A stretch of 64,000 nt of DNA, taken from contig JABMCL010000155.1 in the NCBI GenBank assembly GCA_018857735.1, positions 324,501-388,500 of the forward strand. The letters are read 5' to 3'. This document shows positions 13,140 to 23,375 of this stretch, piece after piece. A program made the translations under genes and the position numbers. A model generated the notes under the pieces. The model was not told the DNA's origin, ran no database searches, and saw nothing but the letters and a program-made list of their open reading frames with translations. The stretch comes from Alviniconcha marisindica. Taxonomy: Eukaryota > Mollusca > Gastropoda > Provannidae. Numbering within the stretch: the stretch's first letter is position 1; the number at the start of each line of letters is the position of its first letter.

Positions 13140-13340
13140 GATGCGAGGCTCACGTGGACTACATGGACGACGGCCAAGAGGTGGAGGAGGAGGAGGAGGA
13201 GGAGGAGGAAGAGGGGGCAGGGAAGCGTGACCGCAGACGACAAAAGAAGAAACGGTTCACTGATTCCATGGCCGTTACGCCCAAGCGCCGAACGGCAACA
13301 GAGAAATTTCTGGAAACGACCACCATACTGTGGGGGACGG
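13122..13340 (+). CDS. Arrestin-domain-containing (ARRDC-like) protein, exon A (N-domain part 1)
   Basis: This is the first recognisable coding exon of an alpha-arrestin gene. The family are adaptors with two arrestin-fold lobes that bind membrane receptors and often recruit NEDD4-family ubiquitin ligases. The exon starts after TTGTCAG and reads IRLSYRCEAHVDY, the N-lobe strand normally written as G-I-x-L-x-x-x-G-x-A-x-V. It ends TEKFLETTTILWGT at donor G|GTAAGG. Between these lies an unusual loop: ten Glu encoded by a GAG/GAA run, then a basic patch (KRDRRRQKKKR). Start phase is 1 and end phase is 1. The missing upstream exon should supply about 40-50 residues and end in the G of a Gly codon; it was not found. 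A (GT)n tract begins 9 bases after the exon. Confidence 0.85.
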
Positions 13341-13348
13341 GTAAGGTA

Positions 13349-13403
<55 letters not shown>

Positions 13404-13612
13404 TGTGTGCGTGTGTGTGCGTGTGCGTGTGTGTGCGTGTGCGTGCGTGTGCGTGTGTGTGAGTGCGTGTGTGCGTGTGCGTGTGTGCGTGCGTGTGACT
13501 GTGTGTATGGGTGTATGGGTGGTTGGGGGTGTGGGTGTGGGTGTTTGTGCATGAATGTGTGCGTGCGTGTATGAGTGTGTGTGTGTGGGGGGGGGGGGTG
13601 GTGCGTGTGAGT
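13349..13612. repeat. (GT)n tract abutting the exon A donor
   Basis: GT repeat with GC interruptions and a short G run near 13588. It starts within the first ten bases of the intron. Confidence 0.95.
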
Positions 13613-13627
13613 GTGTGTTGAATTTCT

Positions 13628-13790
13628 AATGTGGATGTCGGTTGATTAGTTGTAGTCTAATGTGGATGTCTGTTGATTAGTTGTAGTCTAATGTGGATGT
13701 CTGTTGATTAGTTGTAGTCTAATGTGGATGTCTGTTGATCAGTTGTAGTCTAATGTGGATGTCTGTTGATCAGTTGTAGTCTAATGTGGA
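13628..13790. repeat. 31-bp minisatellite, about 5 copies
   Basis: Units contain CTAATGTGGATGTCTGTTGA followed by TTAGTTGTAGT. Later units carry C for T in GATCAG. Confidence 0.9.
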
Positions 13791-14039
13791 TGTCTATTCC
13801 GAGACACGCGATTCCTGCCAGAACGAGAAAAAACGCAAACAATGTGATACACTGAACTCCACAACAGACAGCAGTGGATCCGCTGTCACAGGGGCCTGTC
13901 TGGACCCCTCACCCGCACTCGCTGGTGCAACTTACGAACCACCGAACCCGCCACAACGGGTTCCACATCGGTCATCAACAGTCCTCTGACAGACAGACAC
14001 AGTGTGTTGATCTGACCCAAACTCCAGTATCGGTTTACT

Positions 14040-15185
14040 ACGGCTTTCCTCCACTACTGCCATCGTTGGTTAGCCACAGGTCTCCTTCCTCCACCACTGC
14101 CATCGTTGGTTAGCCACAGGTCTCCTTTCTCCACCAATACCATCGTTGGTTAGCCTAGGTCTCCTTCCTCCACCACTGCCATCGTTGGTTAGCCACATGT
14201 CTCCTTCCTCCACCACTGCCATCTTTGGTTAGCCACAGGTCTCCTTCCTCCACCACTGCCATCGTTGGTTAGCCACATGTCTCCTTCCTCCACCACTGCC
14301 ATCGTTGGTTAACCACAAGGCTCCTTCCTCCACCACTGCCATCGTTGGTTAGCCTAGGTCTTCTTCCTCCACCACTGCCATCGTTGGTTAGCTAGAGGTT
14401 TCCTTTCTCCACCACTGCCATCGTTGGTTAGCCACAGGTCTCCTTCCTCCACCACTGCCATCGTTGGTTAGCCACAGGTCTCCTTTCTTCACCACTACCA
14501 TCGTTGGTTAGCCTAGGTCTCCTTTCTCCACCACTGCCATCGTTGGTTAGCCACAAGGCTCCTTCCTCCACCACGGCCATCGTTGGTTAGCCTAGGTCTC
14601 CTTCCTCTACAACTGCCATCGTTGGTTAGCTAGAGGTTTCCTTTCTCCACCACTGCCATCGTTGGTTAGCCACAGGTCTCCTTCCTCCACCACTGCCATC
14701 GTTGGTTAGCCTAGATCTCCTTTCTCCACCACTACCATCGTTGGTTAGCCTAGGTCTCCTTTCTCCGCCACTGCCATCGTTGGTTAGCCTAGGTCTCCTT
14801 TCTCCACCACTACCATCGTTGGTTAGCCTAGGTCTCCTTTCTCCGCTACTGCCATCGTTGGTTAGCCTAGGTCTCCTTCTTCCACCACTGCCATCGTTGG
14901 TTAGCCACAAGTCTCCTTCCTCCACAACCCGCCATCGCTGGTTAGTCACGGGTTGGTTAGCCACAGGTCTCCTTCCTCCACCACTGCCATCGTTGGTTAG
15001 CCTAGGTCTCCTTCCTCCATCTCTGCCATCGTTGGTTAGCCAGAGGTCTCCTTCCTCCACCACTGCAATCGTTGGTTAGCCGAGGTCTCCTTCCTCCACC
15101 ACTGCCATCGTTGGTTAGCCACAGATTGGTTAGCCAGAGGTTCTCCTTCCTCCACCACTGCCATCGTTGGTTAGCCTAGGTCTCC
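14040..15185. repeat. Minisatellite of about 40 bp, nearly 30 copies
   Basis: Units are built on CTCCTTCCTCCACCACTGCC, ATCGTTGGTTAGCC and variants ACAGGT or TAGGT. The unit matches part of an interspersed repeat seen once at 49665-49720 (TCCTCCAACCACTGCC...TGGTTACACCAGAGGTCTCC). At its right end (15180-15290) the array passes into the rest of that element, so it probably grew inside an element copy. Confidence 0.9.
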
Positions 15186-15431
15186 GACAGCTGTCGGCTA
15201 ACGGACAGACTTTCCTTCGTGCTCAGAGGGCAGTAAGTTTGTAACCACACAGACAACTCAGATTATATCGGGCTGCGTTTTTTCTGTAACCACTTACAAA
15301 GTTTACTCCAGCATTAAGAAAATCCAAATCGTTCCAATCGAGACGGAATCCTTTTTTACCCGCGGCGGACGCGCCGCATGGTTACTTGCAGGTTTGGACA
15401 CTGTGTTTCTGCCACAGTCTTAGCCTGGTAC

Positions 15432-15737
15432 TAGTAAGTAAACATGGTGCTTAACGTCCACAGAAACCATACGGCTTATTAGGTACGGGGAGAAGGAGGT
15501 GGGGGGAGAGGTAGATTATATACCTATCGCTACACTGTCACCACCAGAATGCCTCCTACGTTAAGATGGGCAGCGATGAGAGCCATTTTAATGTTCCATT
15601 AACTGTGAGGGACAAAGTCACAAGACAATGTCCACACACCACAACTTTTGAAGAGAAAGAAGAGCCGAAGCGGATTCGAACCGAAGTCCCTCTGCTTACC
15701 AGCCTAACGCCTTACTGCTAGGCCAAACCGGCTCACA
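15432..15737 (-). mobile_element. tRNA-derived SINE, family A
   Basis: Same structure as 2325-2655. On the - strand the B-box is GGTTCGAATCC and the tail is TTTCTGTGGACGTTAAGCAC. Confidence 0.85.
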
Positions 15738-16057
15738 GCCTGGTACTCACACGTTTCGCAGTTTTATGGACGGCAGTGAGAGCGTGAGAGCGCGCGCTAG
15801 GATTTCGGTAGACAGAAGCGGAGATAAAGAGTGCCCATTTCAGAGGCGTGACCAACAACTGCCGGAAAGCGAGGCTTGAAGTGTGGCTCTGACTGCACTC
15901 TCCGAACATCGCTTTCCGGCACCTTTCCTCCAAACTCTGAGCATCGCTTTCCGGCATCTTCCTCGAAACTCTGCCAGAATTGGTTATACCACTGAAGAGG
16001 CACTCTTTGTCTCCGGGCAGCTGTCCACTGACGCGGTCAGCGCCCGCCGAAAGGTTT
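15738..16057. other. No gene seen
   Basis: Single-copy-looking sequence with two short inner repeats (ATCGCTTTCCGGCA near 15908 and 15943). No coding signal was recognised. Confidence 0.4.
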
Positions 16058-16530
16058 CGGTACTGATAAGACTGTGGAAGCAACCTAGCGCCCTATCATG
16101 AGACGCATCCTCCCTGGGTTAAAAAAGAGAGTTCCTTCTCGATTAAAAAGGTTCTGGTTTTATTTATTTATTTAATATGGTCAGTTATAAAACAAACGTC
16201 TGATATAATTTAAGTTGTTTGTAACAAAATTACTACTGTTTGAAGACCAACGAAAAACTGCTCGTTAGCTGACAGGTTTCTGGATTCTATGGTGTAACTA
16301 AATAAGGTAGTGGCTGAAGGAAGGATGTAGTAAACCAGTGTTTGGAGTGTGGGTACTAATAAGACTGTCGAAGCAACATAGCGCCCAAGCACCCACGTAA
16401 ACATGAGACGCATCCGCCCCGGGTCAAAAAAAGAAAGAAAAAAGGTCCGTCTCGATTCAAACGATTTTGGTTTTATTTGTGCTGGCGTAAGTAACGTGGT
16501 CAATTATAAATCAAACGTCTGATATAACCC
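16058..16530. repeat. Pair of direct repeats of about 160 bp
   Basis: Copies at about 16058-16215 and 16353-16530 share AATAAGACTGT, GAGACGCATCC, TTCTGGTTTTATTT-like text and AAACGTCTGATATAA. Between them lies a copy of a repeat (16215-16345, CGTTAGCTGACAGGTTTC) that recurs at 18865-18990. Confidence 0.7.
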
Positions 16531-16554
16531 TTGACAAGCACGCCCCTCTCTGCC

Positions 16555-18574
16555 ATTGCACAGTCCGTACAAGGAAGCCGACGCCCTGGTTCAGCAGTAT
16601 TGCGGAGCAGTTCTGTGAGCTGAAACGGGAGCGTCGGCAGGCGGAGAAACGATGGCTCAAATCTAAGCTCACCGTCCACAAACAGATATACGACTCCATT
16701 AAACAGAAAGTAACAAACCTTGTAGATAAAGCCAAACAAGCCTACTACTCTGCTAAGATTCAGTCTAGCACAACCTGTAAACAGCTCTTTCAAAACTTCC
16801 TCGGCAAAAGCAGATCTTCACCCCTTCCTTCAACATTTGACTCTGACGACCTTCCGAAAGTCTTTTCTGATTACTTCACTGAGAAAATCCGCACCATCAG
16901 AAACAATTTTCCTCCTCCAAACCCAACTGATACTCTCTTTTCGCTGGAAATCCCTTGCTAACTTTTGAGTCTGTCACTGACGAATTTGTCTTAAAAATAA
17001 TCAACAGTGCATCTGCCAAGTCTTGTGAACTTAATCCCATTCCCACCACGCTTCTTTATGAAAACCTTGACATCCTCTTGCCGACCATCATGAACATCAT
17101 CAACACATCTCTTACCACTGGCATTGTACCATGTAATCTGAAGACAGCCATCGTCAAACCTCTGTTGAAAAAGCCATCACTTGACAAAAATCTTTTGAAA
17201 AACTACCGTCCCATTTCTAACCTTCCATTTCTGTCCAAAATTCTTGAAAAAGTCGTTCTCCACAAACTTCTCTTCCATCTCCAAGAAAACAACCTCAGCA
17301 ATCCCTTTCAGTCAGCCTATCGAGCAGGACACAGCACTGAGACCGTTTTATTACGTGTTGTAAACGATATTCTTTCTGCTCTGGACAATGACAACATTTC
17401 TGTTCTTCTTTTGTTGGATCTTTCTGCCGCTTTTGACACTATTGACCACCAAATTCTCCTCTCCCGCCTGAACTCTGTTTTTGGCATTCAGTCTACTGCA
17501 CTCCAATGGTTTCACTCATACCTCTCAGACAGATATCAGTCCACTTCAGTCAATAACTCGTCTTCGTCACCATCACAGCTCATGTACGGTGTGCCTCAGG
17601 GCTCAGTACTGGGGCCCATTCTCTTCGTCCTGTACACTACCCTTCCTCTCCGATATCATAGCTAACCACTCTGTAAACCATCAGCTTTTCGCAGATGACA
17701 CACAGCTCCAGAAATCAGCTCCTCTCAGTGAAGTGACCAACCTCACCAAAGAACTCAATGCATGCACAGACGGCATAAAAACATGGATGACTGAAAATCA
17801 GCTCAAACTGAACGACGACAAAACAGAAGCTCTTCTCTTTCCCTTTTCGTCTTCCTTGAAACCTTCTACCGTTCCCTCCCTGACTCGATTACTCTTGGCT
17901 CTCACAACATCCCCTTCTCTGATTCTGCCAGGAACCTTGGATTCATTCTTGACTCAAAACTGTCCATGAAGAAGCACGTCATAAAAATCTGCCAAACTGC
18001 TTATTTCGAGCTTAAATGCATTAGTTCAATCCGCAGGTTTCTCACTGAAGACGCAACCAAGACTCTTGTTACTTCATATATCCTTTCACGGCTTGGTTAC
18101 TGCAACTGTCTCCTCATGGGTACACCTAATTCTGTCATCCAAAACCCCTCCAGAAAATTCAGAACTTTGCTGCAAGACTTGTTCTCTTGGCACCCATCAC
18201 CAACCCCTCAACACCTCTCCTGGAAAAACTGCACTGGCTTCCCATTTCAGAACGTATTAAGTATAAATCGCTTGTATGTGTTTCAGTGCTATAAATGGTT
18301 CTGGTCCTGCTTACCTCTCTGAATTGCTGCATGTCTACACTCCATCTCGTACACTACGCTCTTCTTCTGACACCTGCATGCTGGAAATCCAACAATACAA
18401 ACGCAAGACTCATGGCTTCCGCGCCTTCTCTTGCTTTGGACCCCACTTTTGAATTCACTCCCACAAGACCTTAGACACTGCTCAACCCTGTCATCTTTTA
18501 AAGCCAAACTGAAAACCTTCCTCTTCTCACAGTATTTCTCCTAACTAATATCAGTACCCAGTTTCTGCTACTGT

Positions 18575-18652
<78 letters not shown>

Positions 18653-18805
18653 TGCGTTTTGTTTGTTTGTTTGTTTTTTGTTTTGTTTTGTTTTTAATAA
18701 TATTTTATGTAAATTGTTTTGGTAGAACTATGCTCTGCATGTGCATAGAATATAAATATGTATCATGTGAGCGCACAGGGCGTTGATGAGCGCATGATAA
18801 ATGTA

Positions 18806-18860
<55 letters not shown>
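16555..18860 (+). pseudogene. L2/CR1-group LINE, 5' truncated, frameshifted
   Basis: The copy starts in the linker before the reverse transcriptase (RRQAEKRWLKSKLTVHKQIY). RT motifs follow in order: LLKNYRPISNLPFLSKILEK, FQSAYRAGHSTETVLL, DLSAAFDTIDHQILL, YGVPQGSVLGPILF, FADDTQL and NLGFILDSKLSMKKH. The usual C-terminal SSFKAKLKTFLFS ends near 18543. Frameshifts near 16955, 17645, 17890 and 18140 make it inactive. The 3'UTR holds a (GT)n run (18577-18651) and ends GATAAATGTACATTATTATT at a (TTA)n tail. Confidence 0.9.
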
Positions 18861-18864
18861 GTCT

Positions 18865-19030
18865 GTTACAAACTTACTGCCGTTTCAGCATCATCGAAAA
18901 ACTTCGTTAGCTGACAGCTTTTCAAGACCTATGGCGTAATCAACTAGGGCAGCGGTTGGAGGAAAGATGTAAAGCAGTGCTTGGAGTCATGGACCTATAT
19001 CTACATATAGGTCCATGCCTGGAGTGTGGT
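18865..19030. repeat. Interspersed repeat fragment
   Basis: It shares CGTTAGCTGACAG and flanking text with 16215-16345 on the same strand, with 15180-15290 in reverse, and with 49690-49800. The family is unidentified. A short palindrome (ATGGACCTATATCTACATATAGGTCCAT, cut here by its TCTA loop) lies near 18988-19015. Confidence 0.55.
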
Positions 19031-19035
19031 TCGGT

Positions 19036-19436
19036 GAGACGGTTTGGCCTAGCGGTGAGGCGTTAGGCTGGTAAGCAGAGGGACCTCGGTTCGAATCTGC
19101 TTTGGCTCTCCTTTGTCTTCAAAAGTTGTGGTCTGTGGACATCGTCTTGTGACTTTGTCCCTCACAATTATGAAACATTAAAATGGCTCTCTCGCTGCCC
19201 ACCTTAATGCAGAAGTCATTCTGGTGGTGACAGTGTAGCGATAGGTATATAATCTCCCTCTTCCCCCACCTCCATCGCCCTGATATAACCGTACCGGTTG
19301 ACTGGGCGTAAAACACCAACTTATTTACTTACTTACCCCACCTCCACCCCCCCCCCCCCGCCCCCTTCTACCCGTCCCTAATAAGCCTTATGGTTTCTGT
19401 GGACGTTAAGCACCATGTTTACTTACTTACTTACTA
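19036..19436 (+). mobile_element. tRNA-derived SINE, family A, next to an exon
   Basis: The head is GGTTTGGCCTAGCGGTGAGG, with B box GGTTCGAATCT at 19089. The body contains an insertion resembling another SINE tail (GACTGGGCGTAAAACACC near 19298). The tail is TTTCTGTGGACGTTAAGCAC plus TTAC repeats ending at 19436, only about 20 bases before the exon B acceptor. Confidence 0.85.
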
Positions 19437-19458
19437 GTGTGGTTCTGTCTGTCGCCAG

Positions 19459-19682
19459 ACCCCAGCGTGTCTTACGGCGAGATCATGCCAGCCGGACATC
19501 ACGCGCTCGCCTTCGACATCCGGGTCCCGCAGCAACTTCCGGGGTCGTTTGAAGGTCGTCACGGGTTCGTGCGGCACTGGCTGGAGTGCGTGGTGGACCG
19601 GCCCGGGGCCCCGGAGATGGCCACCAAGAGGGCGCTGTCCGTCATCTCTCACTGTGACCTCAACAAAGACCCACTGGCCGCG
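19459..19682 (+). CDS. ARRDC-like protein, exon B (N-lobe part 2)
   Basis: After acceptor GTCGCCAG the exon completes a codon (G|AC, Asp) and reads DPSVSYGEIMPAGHHALAF, then LPGSFEGRHGFVRHWLECVV and DLNKDPLAA. This is the conserved alpha-arrestin core: L-P-A-G-x-H, the S-F-E-G-x-x-G-x-V-R-Y strand, and the hinge D-L-N-x-x-P-L-A-A. It ends at donor GCG|GTGAGC in phase 0. A CTGT/CT microsatellite starts about 50 bases into the next intron. Confidence 0.92.
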
Positions 19683-19734
19683 GTGAGCTTTGCCTTTCAC
19701 ACGCTGGGACCTTTGTGTGTCTCCGGCTGCCGTC

Positions 19735-19820
19735 TCTCTGTCTGTCCCTGCGTCTGTCTTTCTGTCTGTCTGTCTGTCTCTGTCTCTCTCTGTTTGTCTC
19801 TCTCTCTGTCTGTCTGTCTA

Positions 19821-19865
<45 letters not shown>

Positions 19866-19866
19866 G

Positions 19867-19960
<94 letters not shown>

Positions 19961-19965
19961 GGTCT
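19735..19965. repeat. (CTGT)n/(CT)n tract
   Basis: CTGT tetramers pass into a pure CT run of about 85 bases. Confidence 0.95.
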
Positions 19966-20168
19966 TACTTTGCCTTATTATTGCTCTGTTCGTATGATGT
20001 GATGTTTTAGACAGAAATTAGTTTTGTTTTGTTTTTAAGTCGTTTTTCTCTAGCGTATTTAATGGAATTCTTGTTTGATGTATTGAGTGTTGCTGTGTTT
20101 GTCATCAGGGATAGATTTGTAAAAAGCCGACACGTGCTTAAATCTTTATCCCTGTGTAATAAAGTATT

Positions 20169-20172
<4 letters not shown>

Positions 20173-20238
<66 letters not shown>
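20173..20238. repeat. (CT)n microsatellite
   Basis: Pure CT run after an AATAAAGTATTATCTT terminus near 20158, probably the 3' end of a LINE remnant. Confidence 0.9.
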
Positions 20239-20243
<5 letters not shown>

Positions 20244-20339
20244 TTACCTTTAAAAGAGCATCTTCAGTGTAATAAATGTATCTTAGTGCATAAGGTTATC
20301 GATACAAATCACCCCAATATCTGAGACAGCTTGTCGGCA

Positions 20340-20927
20340 CTGGAGCGCGCAACGACCATAGTTCACGGAACAGCATTCTTATTTTGCCCAAAACAAGAAT
20401 TGACATGTATAAGATGAGTTTTGCTTATTCTGGATCCTTTTGTTGGAATGCGCTACCTAGAAATCTTAAAATAGCATGCTCAGTGAGCACATTCAAATCT
20501 AAAGCTCTTCAACATTTTCGTACTGAATGTAACATATAAGTTTTCAGTCTTGAACCGTACAGTATTTAGTTTCCTAATGTTTGATACACCTGGCATTTTA
20601 TGTGTTTATGTATAAGTGTGTGCGCACGCCCAGGCGTGTGCGTGCAATTATGTTTTAAATATATGGATATATTTTCCTTGGATGGTGAGGTACATTTCTT
20701 TCTTGTTGTATACCAGCTCTGTGCTAAGTATACAAAATATTAATTTAAATGTTTTAATCCTTTTATCTTTCCAATTTCTGTTCATAGTATTAGCAGTAGT
20801 AGCGGTAGTATATTGTTATCATCGCAGTGCTATTAGAATATTCATTGCAACATCATTGCCACGTATGTGTGTGTATGTGAAGGAGGGGTGTGCGCGCGCG
20901 CGCGTGCGCGCGCGCGTGTGTGTGTGT

Positions 20928-20961
<34 letters not shown>

Positions 20962-21271
20962 GTGCATACATGTCTGTGTATATACATGAATGTGTGTATA
21001 TGTATATATTCCTTCTATATCTTTTACTTATTAATTTGTTTCTATTTTTGTTGTAGTTGTTGTGTGTTTTGTTGTTGTTGTTGTTGTTGTTTTTGTTTTT
21101 GTTTTGTTTTTTGTTTGTTTATTTTTATGTACTAATTCATTTCTTTTTCCTTGTTGATATTGTCATTTTTCTTAAGCTTAATTTTATCCCTCCCCTTCCC
21201 CTGCTCTCTCTGTAAATTACCCAGTTGTTGTTGTTTTGTTTTTTGTTGTTGTTGTGTTGTTGTTGTTGTTT

Positions 21272-21346
<75 letters not shown>

Positions 21347-21630
21347 AACTGTGTTTTAGACTTTTTTGCTCCAGTTGTTTTTCACTGCTATTTTTTTCAT
21401 TTCCGTTGCAATCGCTGTCTGGTTTTATATGTGTTGTTGTTGTTATTATTATTATTATTTTATTAATTGTTGTTTTTATTTTTACTGATGCTGTATTTGT
21501 CTATAGCCTTCTGTAATAATATTTAACTGTGAATGTCTTGGTTATTAGTAGTACTGTAGCAACGGCATATATGTGAGTCGGCCTTTGTGCTAATATCTTC
21601 ACCGTTGAGAAATAAAGTTCAATCAATCAA

Positions 21631-21632
<2 letters not shown>
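20340..21632 (+). pseudogene. LINE 3' fragment (CR1-group type C-terminus and 3'UTR)
   Basis: From about 20351 the frame reads SRNSILILPKTRID, MYKMSFAYSGSFCWNALPRN and STFKSKALQHF before a stop near 20538. This is the C-terminal text of CR1/L2-group proteins. A long T- and G-rich 3'UTR follows with (GC)n/(GT)n at 20890-20956 and (GT)n at 21277-21344. It ends GAAATAAAGTTCAATCAATC at 21610-21630, a LINE-like terminus. Confidence 0.7.

Positions 21633-21706
<74 letters not shown>
21632..21706. repeat. (CT)n microsatellite
   Basis: Pure CT run joining two LINE remnants. Confidence 0.95.
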
Positions 21707-21707
<1 letters not shown>

Positions 21708-21708
<1 letters not shown>

Positions 21709-22310
21709 TTTAAAACATTAACTGGTGTTGAACCGTATTTGATGTTAAATTTAAACAGACGCATAAGGTATACAATGACCAAATTTAGATTTGGGGTGTC
21801 GGACATTAAAGTGCATAGATCAAGATTTAAAGTTTATAATGTGGATGACTTGAAATGTCCATTGTGCCTGTCGGCTGTGGACAATGAAGTCCATTTTGTT
21901 CTATGCTGTCCTGCATTTGATGATTTAAGATATGAGTTTACCAAACCCAAATATTTCAATAACCCATGTGAATTTCGGCTGGCATTGCTCTTAGCTACAC
22001 AGAATGAACGCGCTCTGAAAAAATCTTGCTTTGTTTGTGTATAAAGCCTTCAGCAGAAGAAAAACCCTGCTACTGTGTAGAACTTGAAGAAGATATAATA
22101 TATATAAGAAGGAGATGAACTAATAATCATGAAAATTATTGTAATATTCTCCTCTACATAACGTTTCGTTTCTGCTTTGTTCATTTGCAACATTCCAACG
22201 TCAGCAAATTGAATACTGTGTGTGCATAAGGTTTATCGTGCTTACACCCCTTCATATGAGGCTAGGACCTTATTGAATAAAATTTCCGTATTCCGTATTA
22301 TCTCCGTTTT
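21708..22310 (+). pseudogene. LINE C-terminal fragment with zinc knuckle and 3'UTR
   Basis: An open frame at about 21708-22043 reads FKTLTGVEPYLMLNLNRRIR, FRFGVSDIKVHRSRF and a CPLC...EVHFVLCCPAFDDLR motif. This CX2C-HX-CC pattern is typical of the extreme C-terminus of several non-LTR retrotransposon proteins. A frameshift near 22030 cuts off the usual LFxYKAFxRR end. A 3'UTR follows to the tail TTGAATAAAATTTCCGTATT near 22300. Confidence 0.7.
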
Positions 22311-22347
22311 TGTTGTTGTTTTGTTTTGTTTCTATGTCAAGTTCTTG

Positions 22348-22349
<2 letters not shown>

Positions 22350-22421
<72 letters not shown>
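22350..22421. repeat. (GT)n upstream of exon C
   Basis: Pure GT run broken once, ending 50 bases before the exon C acceptor. Confidence 0.95.
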
Positions 22422-22422
<1 letters not shown>

Positions 22423-22471
22423 CCTTTAACAAGATCCAACAGGATGCTCGTTTCTCTGTTATACTCCTCAG

Positions 22472-22651
22472 AAAGCAATACGTCACAGAGAAGAGGTTAT
22501 CCTGTGCTGCGGTTGCGTCAGACCGGACCGCTATGACGTCAGCTATGAACTGCCGTACCGAGGCTATGTACCAGGGGAGACAATGTTCCCGGATGTGCGC
22601 ATGCGCAATTTCACCCGTCATCCCATCACCGTCTCTGTTAGGTTACAAATG
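22472..22651 (+). CDS. ARRDC-like protein, exon C (C-lobe part 1)
   Basis: The acceptor is CTCCTCAG after a pyrimidine-rich stretch. The exon reads KAIRHREEVILCCGCV, YELPYRGYVPGETMFPDV and TRHPITVSVRLQM. The CC-x-C motif after the hinge and G-Y-x-P-G-E are hallmarks of the arrestin C-lobe. It is 60 codons, phase 0 at both ends, with donor ATG|GTGAGT. (GT)n tracts lie on both sides within 50 bases. Confidence 0.9.
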
Positions 22652-22675
22652 GTGAGTGAAAATGTGTATATGGTG

Positions 22676-22712
22676 CGTGCGTGCGTGCGTGCGCGCGCGC
22701 GCGTGCGCGCGT

Positions 22713-22780
<68 letters not shown>
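22676..22780. repeat. (GCGT)n/(GT)n downstream of exon C
   Basis: CG-containing repeat passing into a pure GT run, starting 24 bases after the donor. Confidence 0.95.
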
Positions 22781-22933
22781 CTTTGGGGATGTAACTTTGT
22801 TGGAGTTGGGTACCTTGCATGTACTCGCATGCCAGGCGAGAGTTACCGTATGCGTAGGCAATTCAGCTCTATGTTGCGTACATGTTGCGTCTTTCGCGCT
22901 CTAATCACCTCCCTCTGTTTGTTGATCCTACAG

Positions 22934-23110
22934 ATAACAACCTATAAGGCCAAAACAAGGAGGAAAATCACCACCAAGGTGGTAGCGCAGGAAAAGAAAG
23001 TCGTTCACAGAGCGGAAGTGACGAAGTGGGAGCCATCTTTACAAGTTCCAGCACTTCCGCCCACTAGACTTGGCGGCTGCCACATCATCGACGTCCGGTT
23101 TCTCTTCGAG
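22934..23110 (+). CDS. ARRDC-like protein, exon D (C-lobe part 2)
   Basis: After acceptor GATCCTACAG it reads ITTYKAKTRRKITTKVV, VPALPPTRLGGCHIIDVRFL and FE, ending at donor GAG|GTTTGT. The P-x-L-P-P-T/S-x-L-x-x-C-x-I-I-x-V motif is diagnostic for alpha-arrestins. It is 59 codons, phase 0 at both ends. The next intron is about 22 kb and contains an antisense gene. Confidence 0.92.
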
Positions 23111-23147
23111 GTTTGTCTCTTTGTCATTTGCTTCTACTGCTTTCCTT

Positions 23148-23375
23148 GCCTTGGGCTGTGTCGCTATACGCTGACACCTACAAGAATACCAAGGCTGCAT
23201 TTATAAACTGTTGTTCGCTGCATAGTGATGTAGGGCCTGGGCTAGTGAGTAAACATGGTGCTTAACGTCCACAGAAACCTGGGCGGGCCAGGGCTGTGTC
23301 GCAACACCGTGACACCTGCACGAACACCAAGGCCGCATTTATAAACTGCTGTTGTGCGCTGCATAGTTATGTGGG
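23148..23375. repeat. Direct duplication of about 85 bp split by a SINE tail fragment
   Basis: Copies at 23148-23235 and 23290-23375 share GGGCTGTGTCGC, TGACACCT and GCATTTATAAACTG. Between them lies GTAAACATGGTGCTTAACGT (23248-), the reverse tail of SINE family A. A second pair of units of about 77 bp (GTGTGCCGT...TTTGTCCTCTGCAAACAC) follows at 23565-23725. Confidence 0.75.

Noticed and set aside
14626..15079. Repetitive 125-145 codon frames
   Set aside because: Products of the 40-bp minisatellite; the frames shift as units vary.
21739..22044. Host zinc-finger gene
   Set aside because: The Cys/His pattern and neighbouring text match the C-terminus of non-LTR retrotransposon proteins, and it ends in a LINE-style tail.
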